In this document: positions 45,704 through 56,562 of the stretch, one piece after another
Layout of the letters: each line of letters starts with the position of its first letter
Position numbering within the stretch: position 1 is the stretch's first letter
DNA from: Nectonema munidae
Lineage: Eukaryota; Nematomorpha; Nectonematoida; Nectonematidae
Length of the DNA stretch: 64,000 nucleotides
Assembly (NCBI GenBank): GCA_030549495.1
Contig: JAUIRK010000011.1
Span: 62,001 to 126,000, forward strand
Reading direction: 5' to 3'
Program-made: the position numbers and the translations under genes
Notes under the pieces: model-generated
What the model saw: the letters and a program-made list of their open reading frames with translations, nothing else
The model's database searches: none
Told to the model about the DNA's origin: nothing

Positions 45704-46069
45704 AAATGCCAACTTGTGAGTTAAGTGACGGAGATATGGACGAAGAAGAAATTTCAATAACTCGTGAAGAAAGATTGACTCTCACATTCGTTGCCAAATG
45801 TGAAAGAGTACGAGACGCTACATTCGTTCCTCATTTTGTAGTCCAAAATGAAGTTGTCAAAAGAAGCAACGATAAATATACGGTACAAATTGGAGTTGAA
45901 ACAGATCTAGACGATCCTAATAAAGTGATCGTTACATCGAGCATAATCTTCGTTGTTCCCTTTGAAGATCAAGACATCGTTGCGAGCTTAGGCTTTGAAG
46001 ATAATGAAATGGATTTATCTGCCGTTAGAGGAAATGCATTGAAGACCTTCCATTTGACTCAGAATACAG
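45704..46069 (+). CDS. Exon A9: Ig-like two-cysteine domain, type A
   Basis: Last type A exon. Its combination is DGDMDEEEISIT (Ile unique), RVRDATFVPHFVVQ, ETDLDD, GFEDNEMDL and the end TQNTG. Past the donor ACAG|GTTACT the sequence differs from all other copies (TTATTTACTTAAAA), so the stop-containing run-on conserved elsewhere is lost. This marks the right boundary of the tandem duplication. Confidence 0.85.
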
Positions 46070-46957
46070 GTTACTTTATTTACTTAAAAACTTTAATTAA
46101 ATATAAATATGCATAAGGAGATTATGGAGAAGAAGTTAATTTTCAACATCAGATTAAAGGAGAAATTTAAAATTAAAACAGGGTGTTATAGGAACATAAG
46201 AATAATATATAAATTAACTAAAAATAAACAGATTGAGATTGACAATTCGTATCATAGCCATGTCATGGATTTGTAACTAAGTAACTGTCAAAAGGAGATA
46301 TGAAGATGTAAAACTTTTTTTAAATGTTTGACTTTAACTGCAATGAGACTCCATGTTTTACAAAATTAAATAAAATATGAAAATATATTATTATCTATAT
46401 AAATAATATATTGATGAAAAATAAGATATAAAAGTTTCTCTTTCTTCTTATTGGACTCTTCTTTTTCTTAATCTCACAGTATGATTGCTTTAAACTCTTC
46501 TCAAATTTCGAGATATATTCAGCACCCCTAACGTTTTTATATGAAACATATTTGATGTTTAGGTGTGCAAAAGATAGAACTCATATCCATTTTCACAATC
46601 CTAACGATTTCAGGACCAGGATTTTGAAGAATAATCGTTTGCTTTCTTTTAGTAGTAAATAAGCATGAAAATTAATTTGTTAACAAAATCTGTAATTAAT
46701 AATATCAGTATATCTATATTATTATTAGAGTTTGGAAATTAGCGATGATTTCCTAATTTTTTGTTATTGCTTTAATTAACTTACATAGGGTAAGGATTTA
46801 ATTTATTTTTATATATACAATATAATATAAATTCAAAGATATTTGCGCTTTTCTGTATCTGAGACAGAAAATTTTTTGTTGAGCTTCTCCTGTACGCTAT
46901 AAAAAGTGCGTATTATGATTTTTAGTGGTCCCTTTTTGATTATCACTTTACTTTTAG
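46070..46957 (+). other. Intron between A9 and C1
   Basis: AT-rich single-copy intron. Near 46605-46660 a short phrase (GGATTTTGAAGAATAATCGT followed by TTGCTTTC) resembles the left part of the TTAA-flanked MITE at 5989, probably a decayed relative. Nothing else is seen. Confidence 0.65.
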
Positions 46958-47311
46958 AAGGCTGCTTCCTTGATTCTGATGGGCCAATGGGGCAAATGGC
47001 ATTAAAGGGTTTGTACAACGCATACACAACGCTTAAGCTGGAGACACGGTGTCGAAAATTTGACGCCAATCTTTTGAAAAATTATGTTGTCGTGAATGAT
47101 GTTCTCCAAACTAATTCACTTCATTCTGAATTACACGTTGAATCTACAATCTCTAATGTAATTGACAATGAGTTCACAAACAGACTGACCGTCACCGTTT
47201 TAGTCATAGAAAGTTCAAATATATATCTTTTACCAGCTAAAGAGTCACCCGATATAACTGTTGATTTTGTGAAGCAACATGCACTAATGCACTATCTCAT
47301 AACGCCAACAA
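46958..47311 (+). CDS. Exon C1: diverged member of the two-cysteine domain family
   Basis: Phase 1-1 exon of 354 nt, acceptor CTTTTAG and donor ACAA|GTAAGA. After the split codon the product reads GCFLDSDGPMGQ, then YTTLKLETRC (B-like strand), KNYVVVNDVLQTNSLHSEL (C to C'), NRLTVTVLVIESSNIYLLPA (E-F), and ends VDFVKQHALMHYLITPT. The Cys-to-Cys spacing is 29. It has little residue identity with A or B, but the same layout and a terminal segment comparable to ALKTFHL. It has no second copy in the window. Confidence 0.8.
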
Positions 47312-48410
47312 GTAAGAATCATCTTCTTTTATGCGTATACATTTTAATTCTTTTGGAAATTTAAATTTTGCTTTTGAAATCGCGATCTCTCATTTGCTAA
47401 GGTTCGCGTTTTCTTTAAATTCTTTATCGCGCCTACACAGCACTGTCATTTATCTCTTTCACCAAAATCTAAATGGAAAATAAATGGCCGGCGTGATAAT
47501 TCATAAAGAGGTAGAAAGGTTTTAAAAATATGGGTAAGGATAGCAATCCTCCCAATTACGCGGTTGCTGGCGTGAACATCTGTCATTGATAAATAAATTG
47601 AGAACGCATTTTTTAGTTTATTTCTACCTTTTCATTTCCATGTTATTATTTTGATTTTTATCTGCATCTACGATTTATCCATCTAAGAATTACCATCAAA
47701 TCAATTATTATTAAATCTCAACTTCATATCGGACATATGTGGAGGCGTATCATTTTTTTCTTTGGTAATATATTTATTTAGTAAGATATATAATATTTAA
47801 AGGCTATACAACTTATTATATAAGAATTATTTGGTATAAAAGTAAAAATTTATGACGGTATTATTATATATATATACAGTGGAACCCCGGTTAACGACCA
47901 CCCCGATGTTAAGACCACCCCGCAAATCCGACCACTTTTTCATGGACCGGTTTAAAAATGTATTCATACACACATAGTAAAGTTTCGGTATTAAGACCAC
48001 CTATATTTCGCTATTGAGACCACTAATTTTTGTAGAAAACTTTTAACTACACCTAACAATTTTCATAAAAAGTTTTTTCCAAAAATGCTATAATAAATCT
48101 GAAAATTTGCTCTAGTACTATTAAATAAGATGGAAAAATTTTTGAATTTTTTGACAAAAAACATTTTTTAGAATAAATTTTCAGTTCATCTTGTTCAAGT
48201 TTTAATCTGGTTTATGTTTTATATTACCACGTGTTTAAGATATCTTTTTCATACATAAACTTTTTCTTTTTCTTCTAACATAGTTAGTCAATTTATTATT
48301 CTTATTTTTTAAATGATATTAAAACTTTCCTTAGATTAGCTAGATTCATCACAATTTTTTTTTAATTTATTAAGATTTTTGCAATTTTGTAATTGAAACT
48401 TTCTAAATTC

Positions 48411-48815
48411 AAATTTTTAGCTCTTGTTTTTTAGTTAAATCAATACTAGTACATTGTCATTTATTCTTATATTTTTTTTCTCTTTAAATTTTTTTCCTTT
48501 CTTTAATATTGAATTTGAATATCTTATTTAGATTTATTAGATAGAGAGAAAATTTTTTAGCTCTTGTTTTTTAGTTAAATCAATACTAGTACATTGTCAT
48601 TTATTCTTATATTTTTTTTCTCTTTAAATTTTTTTCCTTTCTTTAATATTGAATTTGAATATCTTATTTAGATTTATTAGATAGAGAGAAAATTTTTTAG
48701 CTCTTGTTTTTTAGTTAAATCAATACTAGTACATTGTCATTTATTCTTATATTTTTTTCTCTTTAAATTTTTTTCCTTTCTTTAATATTGAATTTGAATA
48801 TCTTATTTAGATTTA
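48411..48815. repeat. Three-copy 140-bp tandem repeat in the transposon leader
   Basis: Units begin CTCTTGTTTTTTAGTTAAAT at 48421, 48561 and 48701, a period of exactly 140 bp. The third copy is one base shorter in a T run and ends just before the transposase start. Near-perfect identity indicates recent expansion. The repeat is inside the pogo-like element, between its left end and its gene. Confidence 0.9.
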
Positions 48816-48822
48816 AGCATAA

Positions 48823-50122
48823 ATGTGTGAAAAAAAGTTAAAAAGAAATGAGCTAAGTTTGGGAGAAAAAATTGAATTGTTGAAAGATTCGACTGGCAGA
48901 AGTCAAAGGCAGTTGGCAGAAAAATTCAATGTAAGCAAAACCTAAGTCCTATCTATTTTGAAGCGTAAAAATATAATCATGAGTTCAAATACATCAATGA
49001 ATAGGAAAAGAGTTTCAACATCCTCGAACTTTGAAGATATAGATGAGCTAGCTTGGCAATGGTTCCAGAAAGCCAGAAGTATACATGTGCCTATATCTGG
49101 ACCAATGATACAAGAACAGGCACTTATTTTTGCTGAAAAACTGGGTAAACATGATTTTAAAGCATCACAGGGTTGGTTGAATAGATTTAAAAACAGGCAT
49201 TCAATAAAATTTGGAGCAATTTGTGGCGAAAAAGGATCCGTAGATATGGAATCCGTAGAAGAATGGAAGGTGAAAGTTGTAGAATTGATTAAAAATTATA
49301 AATATGAGGATATCTAAATATGGATGAGACGGGCTTATTTTACAGATGCTTACCTGATAAAACTTTGAAAGTGAAAGGGGAGCAGTGTATAGGTGGAAAA
49401 AAATCGAAGAATAGAATCACAGTCTCGCTTTGCGTTAATATGAATGGTCAATTTGAAAAACCACTCATCATTGGACACAACAAAAAGCCTCGTTGTTTTA
49501 AAAATGTTAATGTTGATAAGCTCAACTTTAAATCGTCATACAACAAAAAAGCTTGGATGACTTCAAGCGTTTTCAGCGAATTGTTGAAAACCTTTAATCA
49601 TAAACTTCGACGTCAAAAACTTTTCTCTTTTTAGATAATGCACCATCTCACACCAAAATTGAAATGACGAACATCAAATTAGTTTTCTTGCCAGTCAACA
49701 CCACTTCTGTTCTTCAACCACTCGATCAAGGAATAATCCAGTTTATCAAAACAACATGTCGAAAACAACTTTTACGGCACATTTTGTTGAAGATCGATTC
49801 TGCGGAAGATGCTTCGAACATGAGTAAGTTGGTTAATGTGTTACAAGCTTGTAACTGGATTACACATGCAGTTTCAAAATGTAAACAGTCTACTGTTCAA
49901 AAATGCTTTCAAAAGAGTGGATTTCATTTTGATGAAATAACCAGTGAAGAAGAAACTGAAAACTATCATTCACTGAATGGACTGATAGACGAAGTGACAA
50001 GTAGGTTAAATATAACTAACAAAATGACAGCTGATCTGTATAGCTCAATAGATGAAGATGTAGAGACGTCAGAAAAGCTCTCTGAGGGTTGGGAAGAAAG
50101 AATGGTGAATGAATATCTTTGA
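48823..50122 (+). pseudogene. Broken pogo/CENP-B-like transposase
   Basis: The N-terminus at 48823 has MCEKKLKRNELSLGEKIELL and RSQRQLAEKFNVSKT, the psq-type helix-turn-helix, with one in-frame stop right after SKT (near 48942). The frame continues with a CENPB-type second HTH: AWQWFQKARSIHVPISGPMI and FKASQGWLNRFKNRH. A frameshift lies just before NMDETGLFYRCLPDKT (about 49320, first Asp). After VSLCVNMNGQFEKPLIIGH a second frameshift near 49630 precedes LDNAPSHTKIEM (second Asp). LVFLPVNTTSVLQPLDQGII holds the third Asp. The C-terminal domain ends GWEERMVNEYL. With one stop and two frameshifts it is inactive, but all three catalytic Asp are present, suggesting modest age. Confidence 0.9.
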
Positions 50123-51164
50123 AGCAGATAAAAATGAAAGTGATGATGAAGAAGATAAGGAGGAAGAAACGGTTTAGTCTGGCATTAGCTCAAATGAAGC
50201 GTTACATATGATTATCTAGAAGTGATATTTATTAAATTTTACTAAAATTTAAAAGTATAGGAACTATTCCAAATAAACTAAAACGGGTTCTTCTCAAAAA
50301 TTGATATAAAAAATGTTCTAATTAGGGCATCATAATAGAATTCAAATTCTCTTCAAGAAATAAAAACTTTTTGAAGATTTGTTTCGAACTTTTTGATGAA
50401 AATATTTCAACAGATCCAATAAAATGTATTTATAGAAAAAAATTTAAAAAGTTATATTATTAAAGTTGTATGTATGCAACCATATGAAAAGGAATTTAGA
50501 AAAATGTACTCACAAATGCGATTATTTGCCTCTTTTTTCGTTTACCAAGTTTTAATATCAATCATCAAGCAATTTCACTTAAACCTAGAAATGACATTTT
50601 GTAATAAAATAGTAAATTAACCTTAACCTTGACTTTTTATAATTTTATAGGAATCTGCAAAAACTTAAAAGGGGTCCACTATTGAAAATTGTTGCACTTA
50701 ATTTCGTTTAAAAAGTTATGAAATTGCACAGAAATTAATCTTACTTCAAAATATTTTTGTTCCTTTTTAAACCTGTCTTTAAACTATTATCTACATTACA
50801 AACAAAAATGCATATCGTTTATCTTTAAAATAATTTTAAACTCAAAATTTACACGTTTCACATATGTGCATCGGTTCTTTGTTAAAATTTTTACTTAAAA
50901 TTAATTTTTTCACAATTTGATGACAATTTTTTTTAATTAACCCAGACTCTCAACAGGATCAGATATTCACTGTTAAGTATTTATTAAAAGTTTTTACAAT
51001 TCTGTCTGTTTCACATATCCACCGCTTAGGCACTATGGAACGGTAAACGGAGAACAGTTTCCAGCAGAGAAAAGTTCCCACATTGCTAGGTGTTAACTGC
51101 TTTTTCATTCACAATAGTAGTGTAGAGAACCTTAGTTCTGTTACAGTAGAATTAGTATCTGAAG

Positions 51165-52266
51165 AAACAATAGAGGATCCGCTCTCCTACAATGATATCA
51201 CACACACACCGTGTAAACTTTAACCAATCATTGCTTTAGATATTCATATTCAAAATTTTAGTATAAAGTGATTGTAGTAATTTTAATAATTCAATATTAT
51301 TATGCTTGCTTTTCCCAATTTATCTTTACTCAAAATGTTTCATGAAGGCTATAAGTATACTTTGAAAAGCGAGACGAAATCCACATCCACTTATATTTGT
51401 ACGAAGATAAATTCAAAGTTTTGTAAATTTTTCTTATTTAAATAGAAAAAGTTTTTCTTTAGAACAAATTTTTATTCGTTTTTGAAGTATTAATATCTTT
51501 TTTGTATGTATCCTTATCGTAGCACTTTTTTGAAAGAGCGAAATATCCTTGGATAAACACTTAAGAATATGTTTGTAGTTCAATTTTATATGTTATTCTT
51601 CATTCTTAAGGGTGTTAATGTACATTTAACAAATGAAATGTGTTAAATTAATAAAGGTTAAAAAAATGTGGGACACTTTTAAACGATTTTCGTGAATTCT
51701 GAATTCCATTAATAAAGCCAATGTTTTATTTCAATTTTCCTCTTACATATACTAGCCAAAACAAAGTTGAAAAAATTGATCTGACTCGCTAGCTTTTTTA
51801 AAAAATTTTAAAATCATTAAATATTCAGTCATGTTTAATTTTAGTTATTTTAACAAATAAAAAAGGTATATTATATAAGATTGTATTTAAACATAAAAAG
51901 GTCTAAAAACAACAATGATACATACAAAGTATACCGTTCCTAGTCAAATTCAGACTTTGGCTTTTTAAGTTTCTGATTTTGAATAGGTTTAGATGTTTTT
52001 TCATGGCATCAGCACAATCTATCTTTTCTTATTTTGATATCAAATATGAAAAACTTTATACGTTTTTATACTTTTATATTTTTTTCTTTCAAGTTGTTCC
52101 ATAAAAAAATTCCTGGATACGCCCCTGCCAAAGTTGATTAGTAACATTCGTAAACTTTTGGAAAAATTCTTTATGACAATCATTTTCAATCTGAAGCGAT
52201 GCTTCGCTATTGTTTCAACACAATGCGTGGGGTATCACTGTAGGAGAGCTGATGCTCTATTGTTTT
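51165..52266. repeat. Pair of about 48-bp inverted repeats 1 kb apart
   Basis: The left arm 51165-51213 includes GCTCTCCTACAATGATATCA. The right arm 52218-52266 is its reverse complement with a few changes (TATCACTGTAGGAGAGC). The match continues through an AACAATAGAG phrase on one side and a CAC-rich phrase on the other. The interior has no open frame of note. A non-autonomous foldback or MITE-like element is possible. Confidence 0.5.
52108..52127 (-). mobile_element. Orphan hAT-like terminus
   Basis: The sequence TTCCTGGATACGCCCCTG, reverse complemented CAGGGGCGTATCCAGGAA, has the form of a hAT terminal repeat and resembles the end at 15854. No partner end was found. Confidence 0.35.
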
Positions 52267-52971
52267 TCATATATAATGTGTACTGCAACATAGAAGCAGT
52301 TCATTAAAAGCACTTAGCACTTAGCCCACTTCCATTCTTGAAACTTTTGTATTCTGGAAACTTTTCGCCTAGAACCGGAACGGTAAACGATTAAGCGATA
52401 TAAGATAGAGAGACTTAGGTTAACGCGATACTTTTAAAGCGACAGACATTTTAAGCAATGACCGCTTGAACAATGCAACAATGTCAAATATTTCCCAATA
52501 TTTAGTACAATGATAAAGGTAATTTGTCTTACTAAAAAAGTACTCAAATCTGTACCACTCTATAATGTATCGTTTGAAAGAATTATTGTTCTAACGTATA
52601 TCTCTCTGCAGTATATCGCGCAGTTCTTTATCTATCATAATTTAATAAAAACCTTTAGAAACATTTAACACAAATTCAATCATTTCTCTGTAAATTGCAA
52701 ATTGAACCGTATTCATGAATAGATCTTTTAGAAGGAGACCACTTAAGATTGAAAATCTTTGTTTTTTTCTAAGCTGTATAACTTTTGACAATAAACATAC
52801 AGAGGGAAAAGTAAACTGTATTCCACTTTTATGAAATACTGATTTATATATGTTTGAATGTACGTAAAAATTATAATTTTATCTATTATTTTTCTCCCAA
52901 TTAGATGTAACAAAACAGCAAATGCGCTGTATTAAGACTATTCTATTACTCTATGAAGAATCTTTTTTTAG

Positions 52972-53316
52972 CTTTGTGTAAGAAGCTTCCAGAAAGAAAT
53001 AGAGCAGAATACGTTCTTTTAAAAGGACAAAGTGTCAGCATTACAATGAAAGCTTCTTGCCCGAATGATCCTGATCTTGAACTTGAACCTTTCTGGGATA
53101 TAAATCAAGAAATGATCGCTGTTGGTGATCCTAGTTATACATTCACTTCGTCGGAAGAAGTTGAAGAAGGAAGAATGATTAAAAGTTTCACAATATCCTT
53201 TATTCCTCAAGCACCACTGTCCAACTTGTTTGCTCTAGTCAGTGAACCGCATGAAGGAATCAACAAATGGTACGTAGCTACTAATGCAATTCGAAAAGCA
53301 TCAATCAAACTTTCAG
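52972..53316 (+). CDS. Exon C2: diverged member of the two-cysteine domain family
   Basis: Phase 1-1 exon of 345 nt, acceptor CTTTTTTTAG and donor TCAG|GTACAT. The domain begins LCKKLPERNRAEYV, then GQSVSITMKASC (B-like strand, Cys spacing 27). The C-like strand PFWDINQEMIAVG is the only one in the family that keeps a Trp in the position of the classic Ig Trp. Next come MIKSFTISFIPQAPLSNLFA (E-F) and the end NAIRKASIKLSG. The retained Trp is the best support for an Ig ancestry of the whole family. Confidence 0.8.
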
Positions 53317-54965
53317 GTACATTTTCTTTTAATTAGTATCAAGTTCAGAAGTTTGGCAGGCATTTTCCTCCTTCGCATTCCAGGAAGGAATCCAACAGGT
53401 GGGGGATGAAAACCACTTTTGGTAGTGCACTTGCATATTATTACGCATGCTATCATCGCTTGTATTCCCAATGTGTGCATTGTTGGTGAAGAGCCTTGAA
53501 AAGAGTGAATATTTTTGCGAAGATTGATGTTTTTATCAGTGTTTTAATTTAGAGAAAAATTGCCAAAAATAGCTATTTTATTTAATTTTACACATGTAAT
53601 TTTGCCTTTTAAATACACAGATTTTCAAAAAAAACATTTATGTTTCTTTAACTTTGAAAATAAATAATTTGTAATTTTAGAGTAATTTTGGTATTTTTTG
53701 ACTAAGTTTGACTGTTTGACTAAAGTGACACAATTTCTAAAAAAAAATAACTTTCATTAAACTTTCAAATTAGTTGTGCGAATTGAGTCCAAGGTGGGCA
53801 TCTTTTGTAAGCACAAGTATTTTCATTTTAGCAAGGCATACTTTTTAAACAAATGAATGGTATGAGAAAATTTATTCAATTGCTTTACGATTTACAATTT
53901 TAAAGGGCTCAATATTGGAATAAGCATACTTTAATAAACTATAATTAATATGAGGAAGATAAATAGTTTCATAGATTATTATCAATCTTAATTTTAAAGG
54001 AAAAAACTTTTTGTAAACTTAATTATCTCAATTATCTTACTTAGCTTTATAAATAACGCATTGACATTCTCTTGGAAAGTGAGACCATAATTTATATACA
54101 AATCAAGAAGATTAAACTTGTTAGCAATATCTACACCCTTGATTTGAAAAATTAAAGGATCAACACCAACTTTTTTGATACAATCATTGGATTAGTCTTA
54201 TTTTTGTTTATAGCTAGTGGGTTAGTACCAAACCATTTGTTGTAAACCTTTTTCAAGTTTTGGAAAAGGCTTTCTCTCATCTTCAAATCATATTTAAAAT
54301 GTAATGTAGTGTCATCTGCATAAATTATGTATTCAAAAAGATTAGAACATTTGTGAAAATCATTCATATAAATTGTGAAAAACAAATGACATACAATTGA
54401 TCTTTGTGGTACACCACTTGTAACATACCTTATATCAAAACATACGTTATTCAAACAAACAAATTTTTTTTATTTTTAAATAAAAAGACATTAAAATACA
54501 AGTTTTCTCAGTAAAGCACTATTTGAAAATTTTATACATCAAAACATCATGCGGGATCAAATGCCTTTGATAGATCAAAAAAAATAACTCCAGCTTCATC
54601 TTTATTTTCTAAGAAGGTAACAAGTTTACCAATCAAAAAACTATAAAGTAGTTCACTTGAAAAATTCTTCCGAAAAGCAAATTGATGATTGAACTATAAA
54701 TTATTTCAAGTGAAGAAATTTGAAATTTGCGTATTAAGAATTTTTTTTTAATTATTTAGAACGGCCGAATATTTGAGACCGGTCTGAAATTAGAGATGGT
54801 GAAGACATCGCCTTTTTTTAAACTGAATTCACTGTATAAAGTTTGAGTATTGGCGGGAAAAGAAAACTGAATATATCTATTGAAACAATATGATACTTAT
54901 AAGAGTTTTGAACACAAAATCGGATATAAATTTCAGAATTCCAAAAGCTTTTCTTTTTTTTTTAG
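53317..54965 (+). other. Intron between C2 and C3
   Basis: The left part (53317-53990) is AT-rich with nothing recognised. The right part is an antisense LINE fragment (about 53990-54830). Confidence 0.7.
53990..54830 (-). pseudogene. Antisense LINE reverse transcriptase fragment
   Basis: Read on the minus strand from about 54830: FTISNFRPVSNIRPF, then NHQFAFRKNFSSELL (about 54690), then GVIFFDLSKAFD (about 54580). After a frame break come VTSGVPQRSIVCHLFFTIYMN and FEYIIYADDTTLHFKY (catalytic YADD, about 54320), and on to a thumb-like part near 54000. It is a Jockey/CR1-type reverse transcriptase lacking the endonuclease and 3' tail. It is more diverged from the 39-42 kb LINE than a recent copy would be, so it is probably a different subfamily. 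Confidence 0.8.
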
Positions 54966-55313
54966 TTCTTTGCACTTCATCAGAGCCTTCTGATCCAATT
55001 CAAATTAATGCGTTGAGAGAAAAAGCTTTAACACTTACTTTCACCTCCCAGTGTGAAGATGTCAACTCAAAGCGTGTTCGTGAATACGTCATGGTGAATG
55101 GGGAAATGCATACCAAGAAATCTCCCTTTTTTCAGAAATTCAAATTTAAGATTCATAGTACACAACCACTCTCATTTTCGAGAGAGGTCACAATCAAATT
55201 TACTCCATCAGAAGACACAGATCTCCGGCTCATGACACATGAAAGAAATCGTAGAATAGACCTCTCATATCTACAGACTCATGCACCTTTCCATGTCAAC
55301 GTTCAACTAGCAA
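54966..55313 (+). CDS. Exon C3: diverged member of the two-cysteine domain family
   Basis: Phase 1-1 exon of 348 nt. The acceptor is a long pyrimidine tract ending TTTTTTTTTAG and the donor is GCAA|GTTTGC, which is weak. The domain begins LCTSSEPSDPIQIN, then EKALTLTFTSQC (Cys spacing 27), REYVMVNGEMHTKKSPFF, REVTIKFTPSEDTDLRLMTH, and ends LQTHAPFHVNVQLA. FTPSEDTD matches FTPSRDSF of type B, the strongest sequence link between the C exons and the array. Confidence 0.8.
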
Positions 55314-56562
55314 GTTTGCTTAAACTTTCTATATTTCAATATAATAAGAACATGGGTATACAATAAATAATACTTTAAGGAAAGAAATGACAGACCATTC
55401 TTTGATTTATTTTTTCTGTGACATACTAACTGACATAAAACTAAATGGGATTTTGAAAATTTTGCAATTTTTATATTTCTTAAGAAAAATATTAATTTAC
55501 GATTAAAGACACAATTGAAATAATTATTATACACATTAATTTCAATAACTTTTACTATTCTCTTTATCACATCGAAAAAGACATTTTCAAAAATATATGA
55601 ACATGTCTTTATTTGGATCGAAGTTATACCAGAAGCATATATCAACTGTGCGAGATAAATAAGTTTGATTGTTAGCTAATTATAATTGGTTCACTTCTTC
55701 TTCATTGACTACACCCTGTCTCAATGTAATTGGTTCACTTGACAATATACTATTTTTGAAAATCTAAACGATTTTACATTTTAAAATTAACACACTCATA
55801 TACACTGCAGGGGTCGGCAACCTACGGCACGCGTGCCACACGTGGCATGCGAAGCAATTTTCAGTGGCACGCAAAAATTCTAAGGTTTACAATTAAAATT
55901 TTTCATTTACACATAAAGTAAGATAAATTTTTAAACCATTTTTATAATAGATCTTAAAGGCAATCGAATGTGCTTTTAACTATGCGCAACCATTTTTATT
56001 TAGTATTGTGCCGATATTGAAGAGTTGGCTAAAGTTATCAAAGAGTCAAGCACTAATTACTTATATAATTTTTTTATTCCTAATTATAATTTTACTTATT
56101 ACTGTATATTTATGTAAATGTGTATATAAAAATTAAATAAATTATAAAACAATTATGTTAATTTTAGTTTGGATAAATATACATATGAGGTTGGCACACG
56201 AGATGATTTGAGAAGTGTTAATTTCGCACGCCGTTAGCATAAGGTTGCCGACCCCTGATATACAGTATATACGAACCCACACACACAATTATATTCACAC
56301 GCACCCACCCATACACTCCCATATACACATAGTCGTATAAACACACTACAGATCTGATTTAGAAAGAGAAACTTTTTGCCAGGCAAAAATCTTTATCCTA
56401 CAGAGTACTGTATAGCGTGTATCAATTCTGGTAAAAAATTAAGATTTGCAAAATCAAAGATGCCATCTCCAGTAAAAAGGCGCATGTTCTAGTGATAGGA
56501 TTTTTAGCATTTGTTTTACTTATTTTTTATTATCAATTTATTCTAAATGTGAAAATTTTTAG
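55314..56562 (+). other. Intron between C3 and C4
   Basis: Contains a 450-bp hAT-type non-autonomous element at 55808-56257 and, right after it, a CA-rich stretch (about 56258-56350). Otherwise AT-rich with nothing recognised. Confidence 0.75.
55808..56257. mobile_element. Non-autonomous hAT element (450 bp)
   Basis: The terminal inverted repeats are CAGGGGTCGGCAACCT at 55808 and AGGTTGCCGACCCCTG ending 56257, 16 bp and perfect. Subterminal GTGGCACGC/GCGTGCCAC motifs are present. The flanks ATACACTG and ATATACAG are a possible degraded 8-bp duplication. The interior has no open frame of note. Confidence 0.85.

Larger units (their letters stand above)
47877..50230 (+). mobile_element. pogo/Tigger-like DNA transposon, right end not found
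   Basis: The left end is CAGTGGAACCCCGGTTAACG, preceded by TA, typical of the pogo group. The start contains internally repeated GACCACC phrases (47895-48030). A transposase gene on the plus strand fills 48823-50122. I could not find a matching reverse-complement end downstream, so the right boundary is nominal and the element may be truncated. Confidence 0.75.
47312..52971 (+). other. Intron between C1 and C2
   Basis: A 5.7-kb intron. It holds a pogo-like element from 47877 to beyond 50122, an inverted repeat pair at 51165-51213 and 52218-52266, and an orphan hAT-like terminus ending at about 52127. Remaining sequence is AT-rich with no readable gene. Confidence 0.7.

Noticed and set aside
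369-46069. Firm claim of Dscam-like mutually exclusive exons
   Set aside because: Alternating A and B types, phase 1-1 at every exon and near identity between copies also fit a simple repeat protein. No selector or docking sequences could be demonstrated by eye.
46906-46957. Start codon and signal peptide for a separate gene at C1 (MRIMIFSGPFLIITLLLEG)
   Set aside because: The hydrophobic stretch overlaps a pyrimidine-rich acceptor ending CTTTTAG, and splicing there restores the phase 1 and first-Cys position of the family. An alternative promoter giving a secreted form cannot be fully excluded.
48411-48815. CRISPR-like array
   Set aside because: The units are contiguous 140-bp tandem repeats without spacers, in a eukaryotic transposon.
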